NCBI GenBank assembly: GCA_022264855.1
Contig: JABYQU010000106.1
Span: 1 to 10,435, forward strand
DNA: 10,435 bases
Reading direction: 5' to 3'
DNA from: Lenzites betulinus
Lineage: Eukaryota > Basidiomycota > Agaricomycetes > Polyporales > Polyporaceae
Shown: positions 1 through 6,634 of the stretch, one piece after another
Position numbering within the stretch: position 1 is the first letter of the stretch
How the letters are laid out: each line of letters starts with the position of its first letter
Notes under the pieces: generated by a model
Seen by the model: only the letters and a program-made list of their open reading frames with translations
The model's database searches: none
Told to the model about the DNA's origin: nothing
Position numbers and translations under genes: made by a program

Positions 1-260
1 GAGTCTGCGCAAGGGGCACGCCCGCCGGCTTGAGTCGAAGGGGCCTCGACGCACATCGAGCCTCGTACCGCTGTCATCTGTGGAAGGTGAGTACTAAACG
101 CCGAAGGACACTGCCGTATTGATGCACATACTCGAACAGTCCGGCGGCCTCTGCGCAGAGTACCTCCGCCCTCCCGCCTGCCCCCTCGTTCTCCGGACAC
201 GCCCCCGCTGTCGCATCGAGTCGCGTCGCAGTACCGCGCTCCGCCGGCGAGAAGCGAACG
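1..260. repeat. left copy of a dispersed direct repeat
   Basis: Positions 1-38 match 10161-10198 (both begin GAGTCTG and share GGCTTGAGTCG), and 143-217 match 10305-10378, at roughly 80 percent identity by eye. The two matching blocks keep almost the same spacing (about 148 and 150 bases between anchors), so this is one diverged element and not chance short matches. The left copy is cut by the window edge and fades after about 260. No protein or known transposon terminus is recognisable in it. It could be an LTR fragment, a subtelomeric repeat or the edge of a segmental duplication; the sequence does not decide between these. Confidence 0.6.
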
Positions 261-1103
261 CGTTGCGCGTGCGCACGTCGTGTCTTGCACTCCGAGAACG
301 TCGCCGACGGGTCGTCCGCGCACGATCATGCCAGCCCACGCTCGTACCGCGCCAGCTCCGCGCAGGCACTGACACGTCGTCATGGCTTGTACAACGTCGC
401 CACAGCGTTCCGGAGGAGGACGGCCAAGCGAATGGCGCATTCCGCTGGCCACGAGGGCCCGAGTCCCCGAAGGCACGGCCATGGACACAAAACCCCCGAC
501 TGCCGGCCGCGCCAAATCCGCTAGCACCGCACGAGTCCCGGCGCAGACTTGGAACCTTGAAAGTCAGTACAGTCTCAATTGGGCTGCTTGAGAAATGCTC
601 ACCGAAACTCTGCCAGCGTGTGGCGTGCGCCGTCGTGTGAGGATGCGCGGTCGCGCGTGGCAAGTCCGTTGCGAGCTGCAAAGGAGACTCGCCGGCCCGC
701 CGTCCTTGCGCGAACGCCTCCGAAGCGGGAGTATGGCTCGCCGCCTACATCTTCGCCCGCGCCCACGATGTGCGCCGCCCGTCTGCACGATGCCGGACGC
801 CGAGCGATCGCCCCTCTCGCCCGCCGTCTACTTACCGATATTATGCGTGTACCGTAGGGTTCGCCGAGTGGATTCAAGGCAGGGGGGTGCAGTGCAGGGT
901 GTGGACGGGAGGGCGAAAAAACGACGGGATAGCCGAGGCGGCCATGGATATATTGGCTGCCTGCGGTCGGCTCAGGGCTGCAGTGCCCCTCCAATCTGTA
1001 CTAGCCGCGTCCACGCGATCTGTTACCGCCGCCGTCGACACCCTCGGAGCACATCCGGCTGAGGCATGAACCCCCGGAACATCCCGACAAGTGACAAGTC
1101 CAC
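261..1103. other. no supportable gene; GC-rich stretch with open frames only
   Basis: Several frames stay open on both strands, as expected in GC-rich DNA, but none shows a recognisable domain. A plus-strand ATG at 382 opens a 69-residue Ser/Pro/Arg-rich frame. A plus-strand frame ending at 1069 has a protein-like stretch (about 920-1066, alanine-rich and helical) just before the decayed coding region that follows, and might be an older upstream exon of it. Neither is strong enough to call as a gene. Confidence 0.3.
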
Positions 1104-1702
1104 CAGGGCGCGTACGACTTCGCCAACGCGGTCCTGCGCAGGCTCCGCCCCTCCCTTTACACAACATGAATACACGAGGCTGTTGCCCTCATCGTCGTCG
1201 CCGCCCACAGCCCACCGCCCGCTACCCCTCCCCGCCTGCGTTATGGTGAGTATCGCCCCGCCCTCCTCCCAGGCCCCGCACTCACGTTCCCACTCTTCGC
1301 ACAGGCCGCATCCGACGCCGTCGCATGCGCCGCACCAGTCCCCCGGGGCGACCGGCTCGACTCCGCACACCACCCCCTGCGCAGCGCCCGCGGCCCGCGG
1401 CTCTGTTCTCCGCACGTGAGGAGTACTAGTGGGAGCGGCAGAGCGCCGACACGTCGCACGTCGTCGCCTGCGTCGGCTCGCTCAAGGCCGGCCCCGCGTT
1501 CTGGGCGTTCGCAGACCCCCCATGGCACAACACAGGTGCAGACTTGGCGTCGGCAGCGGCGCTGCATGTCGTCCGACGTGTGCGTCCATGTGAAGCCTCG
1601 CGGGCTTCGATGCAGATGGCAGCAGCACGGCGGGATGGCGGGATGCACCCGTTAGTGCTCGTGGGGCATCGGCACGCGATGTGCCCTTGGAAAGCGACTT
1701 GA
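1104..1702 (+). pseudogene. decayed intron-containing protein-coding relic, family not recognised
   Basis: The frame starting at 1104 reads protein-like sequence (GAYDFANAVLRRLRPSLY, then HEAVALIVVAAHS) interrupted only by TGA at 1167-1169. At 1246-1304 there is a well-formed 59-bp fungal intron: donor GTGAGT, branch-like CTCAC at 1281-1285, acceptor ACAG. Removing it joins this frame exactly to the frame that later reads WERQSADTSHVVACVG and KAGPAFWAFADPPWHNTG, which stays open to TGA at 1700-1702; one more in-frame stop, TAG, lies at 1427-1429. The segment 1305-1400 is Arg/Pro-rich and may be an unrecognised second intron. Frame agreement across the intron argues for true ancestry as a gene; the two stops argue that it is dead, unless splicing differs from my model. 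I do not recognise the family and assign no function. Confidence 0.4.
1246..1304 (+). other. spliceosomal intron within the relic
   Basis: Donor GTGAGT at 1246-1251, branch-like CTCAC 20 bases before the end, acceptor ACAG ending at 1304; 59 bp, the usual fungal size. It connects two protein-like frames that are out of register without it. Confidence 0.5.
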
Positions 1703-1787
1703 CCTCCGTTAATACCTTGTTCGGTGAAGCAAAAATATGCTACTGTGGTGCAAATGTAGCTAGCTATACCACTGGTACGATATAAAC

Positions 1788-1807
1788 GCCTTCCGTAAGG
1801 GAAGGCG
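1788..1807. repeat. small GC-rich hairpin
   Basis: Perfect 8-bp arms CGCCTTCC and GGAAGGCG enclose a GTAA tetraloop. It lies about 40 bases left of the much larger palindrome and may belong to the same structure. No U-tract follows, and the setting is eukaryotic, so it is not called a terminator. Confidence 0.45.
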
Positions 1808-1849
1808 GCGCTGGCCACCTGCTGATTGATACATGAGGCCGTAGTTAGC

Positions 1850-1904
1850 GGGAACAGGCAGGGTATCAGGGAGGTGCCACCTCCCTGATACCCAGCCTGT
1901 TCCC
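1850..1904. repeat. near-perfect palindrome, 27-bp arms, 1-base centre
   Basis: Arms 1850-1876 and 1878-1904 are complementary at 26 of 27 positions; the single mismatch is A1860 against A1894. The centre is C1877. One further C-G pair (1849/1905) extends the stem. A spacer-less palindrome of this length is unstable in many genomes and unlikely by chance. It has no coding context. Possible origins are a foldback or MITE remnant, a template-switch scar, or a recombination site; no target-site duplication was identified. Confidence 0.85.
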
Positions 1905-2780
1905 GTGCGTGCAATTTCCGCCGTGCACCGTGATCTGTGCTGGGCGCCCTGGAAACACAATTCACCTCGCCAGAGGACGGGGCGGCTACACACTGGGATT
2001 TGGGGACGCCGCCGCAGCGCTGCGTGCCGGTCGAGAGGGTCTGCGCCTTCGAATATCCGATTTGTCGTCCATCCGTTTTCGCACCTGTGTCCGCCCGCCT
2101 CCGCTGACCCTACCGAGTGCCTGCAGGTGCGCTGACATTATTTCGTTTGGATCACTTCATAAGCTGGCGCGTGCACGCCAATATAGCGTGGGACTGAATG
2201 TACCAAAACGTGTCACAGGACGACGCGAACAGAGCCTGCCACAACGAATATACTGGTCGAGGAGTCATGGAAATAGCACCCGAGGGACGGTATTGATCAT
2301 GGCTCATATCGGGTTGCAACGGCGCGTATGGACGCTGCCAAGTCTTCAAAGTGCATCCACAACACGGCATGGTGCAGGCTTGCAAACTCGTACAGCCGCC
2401 CCGGAACTTCTGTGCACGGCCGCGAGATGGCGCCTGAACCAATGTGTATGAGTATCCCTGTAATCTATTACCACATGTACGCTACGCATGGGAGAAGACG
2501 TACAGAGGTCTACGGCGGACGGCGGTATGCCCGGCCGGCTGCGAGGCGTTTTCCGGGGAGACCCTGCCAGTGACATGGCTTGCGAGCGGCTTGATTGCAT
2601 CACCGGATCGCGCTAGAATTGGCTGAAATTCTACGACAATACTCGCCCATATCCATGATGGAACGTACGGAATTGCGCGGCGCGCATGCGTGACATCGGC
2701 TAGCGGTGTGTCATTCTCTGGGCGCGTCCCGCGGCTGACGGCGGACTTGGAGGAAACCGATATGGTTTCGAGTCCAAGTC

Positions 2781-3259
2781 GGATCACGCTGTAAATTGGT
2801 GAGCGTGTGCGACACATAACGCGTAGTAATCTTACCAAAGTGCAGGTCGCGGGGATACGAACTGGAGCAGCGCGGGAGCGGTTCTCTATGTGGGTGTATG
2901 GAACTGCCTGCTAACGAGAAATGTGAGCTTCAACGTGCTCCAATCGCGTCGCGACGGTGTGGGAGCATACCGTTCTATACATGTGAGTATTTCCACGAGG
3001 TTGCATGGGATGGGGAAGAGATTTCGGCGCGGCGCGGGCCAATTCTCTTTGTGTACCTGCCAAAATGGCTTGAAAACCTGCCCAGACATGAGTTTTGGTT
3101 AGAACGGCGTAGGACTTCGTATGCATGTGCGCGGTGCATACCGTTTTACGACTGCGAAGTACGACAGCGCGCGTCGCAGAACTCGTTCGCGCGCGAGCGG
3201 GTTTCTGTGCCCGTACGCGACCGGCGCAGAAGGCGAGGACAAGTTTGCGGAATCGCGTC
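2781..3259. repeat. higher-order repeat unit 1 (diverged)
   Basis: Three monomers start at 2781, 2941 and 3101. Type A begins GGATCACGCTG, type B begins CAATCGCGTCGC as in the later units, and type C carries GAGTTTTGG followed by GGCGT and ACTTCGT as in the later units. The unit length is 479. The divergence is visibly greater than between the next two units. Confidence 0.7.
3185..3199. repeat. TCGCGCGCGA palindromic box, copy 1
   Basis: The 15 bases GTTCGCGCGCGAGCG are identical here, at 3655-3669 and at 4116-4130, once per higher-order unit, while nearby bases differ. The 10-bp core TCGCGCGCGA (3187-3196) is a perfect palindrome. Conservation within a drifting repeat suggests a protein-binding site, but this is inference. 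Confidence 0.5.
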
Positions 3260-3721
3260 GTATCGCGCTGGAATTCGGTGAGCATGTGCGATACATATGG
3301 GAGAGTGAACGTAACAAAGCTCACGTTGCGGGGACAAGAACTCATCGCGGGGTGAGTCGTTCTCCATGTGGGCCCATGGATCCTCCCCAAAGGGTGCAGC
3401 AGTGAATTTTCGCCCAATCGCGTCGCAACCGCGTGAGCACATGTCGTCTATTCAGACGAGTTCGGCGTTTTCGATTGCGTTACGCGGGGATGTGTCTGCG
3501 TTGCGCAGTGGACGATCTTCTGGGCGCGGCCGCGGGATGGCTTGAGAAATGGCAGGAGTGAGTTTTGTTCGGATCGGCGTGTAACTTCGTGTGCGCATGC
3601 GGGGAGTATATGGCAGTAGACCTGCAAAGTGGCGTATCAAGCGTCTGCGAACCCGTTCGCGCGCGAGCGAATTTCCGCGTGTGTCCGCGACTGGCACAGA
3701 AGGCGATCACGCGTTCGCGTT
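3260..3721. repeat. higher-order repeat unit 2
   Basis: Monomers start at 3260 (A), 3415 (B) and 3571 (C); unit length 462. The A monomer ends with TCTCCATGTGGGCCCATGGA, present almost unchanged in the next unit. Shared blocks include GCGTTGCGCAGTGGACGAT, GGGATGGCTTGA and GCGTCTGCGAA. Confidence 0.85.
3655..3669. repeat. TCGCGCGCGA palindromic box, copy 2
   Basis: Identical 15-base copy, 470 bases after the first. Confidence 0.5.
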
Positions 3722-4185
3722 GTATCGCGCTGGAACTCGGTGAGAATATGCGGTACGTAGAGGAGAGTAGACGTACCAAAGCGCAAGGCTCAGGGACTGG
3801 AACTCAGCGCGGGGTGAGTCGTTCTCCATGTGGGCCCATGGACCCTGTCCATAGGGTGCAGAAATGAGTTCTTCCCCAATCGCGTCGCAACTGCGTGAGC
3901 ACACGCCGTTCATGCACACGAGTTTGGCGTTTCAATCGCGTCCGACGGAGTTGCGTCTGCGTTGCGCAGTGGACGATGTTCTGGGCATGCCTGCGGGATG
4001 GCTTGAAAAATGGCAGAAGTGAGTTCGGCTCGGATCGGCGTGAAACTTCGTGTGCCCATGCGGGGAGTATACACGAGTCGACCTGCAAAGTCGCACGCCG
4101 AGCGTCTGCGAATCCGTTCGCGCGCGAGCGGTTTTCTGTGCACATTTGTGAAATCAAGTAGAATGACTGAAAACACGATCAGCTC
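3722..4185. repeat. higher-order repeat unit 3
   Basis: Monomers start at 3722 (A), 3877 (B) and 4032 (C); unit length 464. It aligns colinearly with the preceding unit over its whole length with only small indels and is the best match in the array. Confidence 0.85.
4116..4130. repeat. TCGCGCGCGA palindromic box, copy 3
   Basis: Identical 15-base copy, 461 bases after the second. No intact copy is seen in the older flanking units. Confidence 0.5.
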
Positions 4186-5300
4186 GTATCGCGCTGTAAC
4201 CTCGTGCGTGCATGCGGTACGTACAGGAGAGTCTATGTGCGAAGGCGCGCTGCGCGGGATCTCGAAACGAGTGCGGGGTGGGCAGACCACGGTGTGTGCC
4301 CATGGAGTGCCCATGGAATGGCCTCGAAATGACGCAAATGGTTTCTTCGCGGATCGTCGCGTAACTTCGGGGCTGGATGCCGTACTATGAAGGGATGTCG
4401 CGTCCAAAGTGGCGTGGCGAGGGCTTGAGAACTGGGCGCTCGGGAAACGAAAATGTGCGAAAATGCGTTAATGTCCATGAAATCACTCGAAAACGAGCCG
4501 TTTTCGTTTTGCTCGGATCGCGCTGCGATTCTGTGAGCACGTGCGTTTTGTGCAGGAAAGAGGACGTACGAGGTTACGCGGCGGGGCGTCGAGAACCCAG
4601 TGTGCGGGAGGCGATCCTCGGGTGGGCATGCACGAGATCACCCATTGGGCATGGCCCGCGCTATTTTGCTCGGGTCGCGCTGCAATTTGACGGGCGTACT
4701 CGCCCCGTATGTAGTAGCACGCGTACCAAAATGCGCGGCGAGGGGCGCCGCGTACGGGCGGCGGTGTGCATTTCCCTCGGGGAGCCCATGGATTCACCCA
4801 AGAGTGCACCTGTACATTTTCGACGCGGAGGGCGCGGCAAGCTGGGGTACGGGCCGCGTTGTATGGGCGAGCGTGCATGCGAATTTCCAGCGCGCGGGGA
4901 CGAGTGCGGGGCCGGGGGCACGCGAATATTTGTGCGGGGCCATGAAAATGCACAAAATGCGCACAAATGTCGATTTTCATTTCGGCGCAGAACGCGCGGG
5001 GACGCTGGGGGTACATGCTGGGGATATACATGGGCGTGGACGTAGAGGCTCACGGGGAGGTGACAGGATCCTAATGCGGGGTGGGCGATCCATTGTGGGG
5101 CGACTAAGGGCTTGGTGGCACCTCCCGATCCCGTACGATTTGGATCGCGAAAAGCACGGTGCGGCGGCGGAACGCGTGGGCGAGCCTTCCCGGAATGGCG
5201 GTCGCGACGGGCGTCGCACTCAGGGTCGGGCGACGGGCAGAAGGGCGGACGCACGCGGGAGATGCGGGTGCCCATGGCATTGGGGGCACGGAGGATGTTA
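4186..5300. repeat. right-hand diverged satellite units
   Basis: Anchors at 4186, 4351 and 4515 make one unit of 486 bases, and anchors at 4672, about 4850 and about 5000 make another. A further A-type start lies at 5142, with its CCCATGG at 5271. The stretch around 4785-4825 (CCCATGGATT, then GAGTGCACC and ATTTTCG) matches the A/B junction at 3373-3412. A 3-base-loop hairpin with arms CGAAAACG and CGTTTTCG sits at 4488-4506. The decay is strong here, so unit borders are approximate. Confidence 0.6.
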
Positions 5301-5463
5301 TCCGACGCCGTGCGCAGAACGGGTCGCGGCGGGGCAGCGGGGTGGTCTGTGGCACACGACGACTGGCTCCCGCAGGTTCGGACTCGGACGCAAGACCCTG
5401 AGGGTGGCGCATGGTGAAATTGGTCGATTGTAGGCGACGGCGCAAATACGACATGCTACGGAG

Positions 5464-6204
5464 ATGTACGTACATGTGCGGGGCTGGGCGCCGCGGAGGA
5501 CGCGAGCGCGCAGATCATCCGGCAGGCGGAGGGCCCGTGCGCGGCGCAGTGCTGTGCCCGGGCAGGTACATATAGACGGTGGGGTGGGGCAGCACTCGGG
5601 CAAGCTCCTTCCTCTGCTGCACACCCATCCCCGCCGCCGCCGTCGCGGTCGCACACTCGTGGCCGCCGTCGCGCGCAGGTATGTCCATCCCCGGCCGCCG
5701 CTCGCTGACCCACCTTCCATGCTTGCAGAGGGGGCTACCCAGGTCTGATGACCGAGCAGCGCGGCGTCCACGCTACCGGCGTTGGCGGTTGCAAGAGGGG
5801 GCAGCGACCAGGTACGTGCATCCCGTAGTCCGGCGTGTAGAACGTGACTGACCTGGTATGCCGCTTGCACAGGGCTCGGCGCGAGACGAAGGGGCAGGGC
5901 GGGAGGCGGCTGTCGAGGTCAAGGGGCGGGAGTAGAATCGAATGACTTACCTTGTCGTAGTACAAGATCGCAGTCGGGCACTGCCACGACTGACGCGGCG
6001 CGTGCGCTGGGAGGCTTCGCGCGCATAGACGGAGTTGAGGAGGCGGTTGCGCCGAGCCCCCAGGAGGGCGAGCCCAGAGTGTGGGCGTGCTCACAGCCCA
6101 TAAGGTACCGTCGGATTCGCTGCGAGCAGGTGCGGCGGCGGCCCGTTGAACGCGCCTCCCTCCGGGCGGCCCTTTGTGTTCTTGTTGTTCTTCGACCTCT
6201 GTGA
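5464..6204 (+). CDS. tentative three-exon gene, unknown function
   Basis: Two introns with textbook fungal signals support this model. Intron 1 is 5679-5728 (donor GTATGT, branch CTGAC at 5705-5709, acceptor TTGCAG; 50 bp). Intron 2 is 5812-5872 (donor GTACGT, branch CTGAC at 5848-5852, acceptor TGCACAG; 61 bp). With exons 5464-5678, 5729-5811 and 5873-6204 the reading frame stays open through both junctions and ends at TGA 6202-6204, giving 209 residues. Exon 2 reads GGYPGLMTEQRGVHATG. The start is simply the first ATG of the frame, close to the satellite edge, and is uncertain. Against it, the product is very Arg-, Ala- and Gly-rich, typical of accidental frames in GC-rich DNA, and no domain is recognised. 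Its 3' end overlaps tail to tail the minus-strand fragment that ends at 6091. It may be a lncRNA or a decayed gene instead. Confidence 0.3.
5679..5728 (+). other. candidate spliceosomal intron
   Basis: GTATGT donor, CTGAC branch with its A 20 bases before the acceptor, TTGCAG acceptor; 50 bp. All three signals match the fungal consensus at the right spacing. Confidence 0.5.
5812..5872 (+). other. candidate spliceosomal intron
   Basis: GTACGT donor, CTGAC branch with its A 21 bases before the acceptor, TGCACAG acceptor; 61 bp. A second consensus-grade intron in the same orientation, 83 bp after the first, makes chance less likely. Confidence 0.5.
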
Positions 6205-6535
6205 GCTCTCGTCGCCCTTGGCGCGCCCACGTTTCTTGATCTTGGCGGGCCCTGTTGACGCGGAGCTGTTCGCGGGCGGCGCGCTAGCCAAGTCGGGCTT
6301 CGGGACACAAGGCAGCGGGCGGTGGGTAGCCCATGGGAGGGGCGCCTGGGGGGCTGCTGCATGGGTGCGGGTAGAAGGCGGGGTACGGGGGATATACAGG
6401 GTGTAGGAGCGCAGGAGGGGCGCCATTCGGCGCGCGCGCGGGGTGCGGTGAGTGTGCTACAGCTATACATGTCCTCCGTAACATAAATGGGAGTGCGCGC
6501 GGGGCGTCGTCGGGCCAGCGCCCTGCCCGATGCAC
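6091..6535 (-). pseudogene. frameshifted fragment of a Pro/Tyr-rich protein with a Lys/Arg-rich tail
   Basis: Two adjoining minus-strand frames look like one broken protein. The upstream part (about 6535-6300) reads a proline/tyrosine-rich stretch (HPVYPPYPAFYPHP, then GAPPMGYPPP). The downstream part, in another frame (about 6325-6091), reads PDLASAPPANSSASTGPAKI followed by a basic KKRGRAKGDESSQRSKNNKN segment and ends NPTVPYGL before TGA at 6093-6091. The change of frame falls near 6293-6325 with no splice signals, so a small indel or a sequencing error is the simplest reading. The basic segment resembles a nuclear localisation signal and the whole looks like the disordered C-terminal end of a nuclear regulator, but no DNA-binding domain is visible and the family is unknown. 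It lies 100 bases past the stop of the glycosyltransferase on the same strand. Confidence 0.45.
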
Positions 6536-6634
6536 GCTCTATGTCGTGAGCTGCCTAGCCAATTGCCATACGTCGGGGGCCAGTCTGGCTGGTCGTTTTT
6601 GGACGTCGTGAGTCGTCAAAGAGGGCCGTCGTCT

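Larger units (their letters stand above)
2300..5300. repeat. satellite array with higher-order (trimeric) organisation
   Basis: A degenerate monomer anchored on GGATCGCG or CAATCGCG recurs at 2605, 2781, 2941, 3101, 3260, 3415, 3571, 3722, 3877, 4032, 4186, 4351, 4515, 4672, about 4850 and 5142, with typical spacing 151-165 bases. Every third monomer is most alike (3260 with 3722, 3415 with 3877, 3571 with 4032), giving a unit of about 460-485 bp. The CCCATGG motif of the first monomer type falls at 3373, 3835, 4299, 4785 and 5271 (spacings 462, 464, 486, 486), with a degenerate counterpart at 2895. Central units look about 80-85 percent identical by eye and the outer ones are more decayed. 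Weaker monomers may begin as far left as 2150 and continue to about 5450. Open frames in the array are accidental: they change between units and hit stops. Confidence 0.85.

Noticed and set aside
1416..1441. GTGAGG...GGCAG as an intron that would remove the TAG stop of the relic
   Set aside because: At 26 bases it is too short for a spliceosomal intron and it lacks a convincing branch site.
2764..2785. GGTTTCGAGTCC, similar to a tRNA B box
   Set aside because: No A box, acceptor stem or anticodon arm at the right distance; it falls within a satellite monomer.
3452..4407. Repeated minus-strand peptides containing YTPRM and RPLRNAD in neighbouring repeat units
   Set aside because: They look alike because the DNA units are alike. 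The frame is not kept across the other units, and codon-position bias towards silent changes is not apparent by eye.
4942..4980. 8-bp inverted repeat ATGAAAAT/ATTTTCAT
   Set aside because: Too short and AT-simple to support a structure.
5055..5126. 8-bp inverted repeat GGGAGGTG/CACCTCCC 56 bases apart, echoing the centre of the large palindrome
   Set aside because: Short arms and a long spacer in GC-rich DNA; likely coincidence.
4377..5433. Plus-strand open frames of 222 and 277 residues
   Set aside because: They lie across the satellite units, change frame relation between units and show no domain; stops are simply rare in this GC-rich DNA.
5919..6094. Minus-strand stretch reading CPTAILYYDK before a GTAAGT donor, reminiscent of a fungal membrane helix
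   Set aside because: Only about ten residues resemble a known fungal membrane-protein pattern; no following helix or acceptor-linked exon was found.
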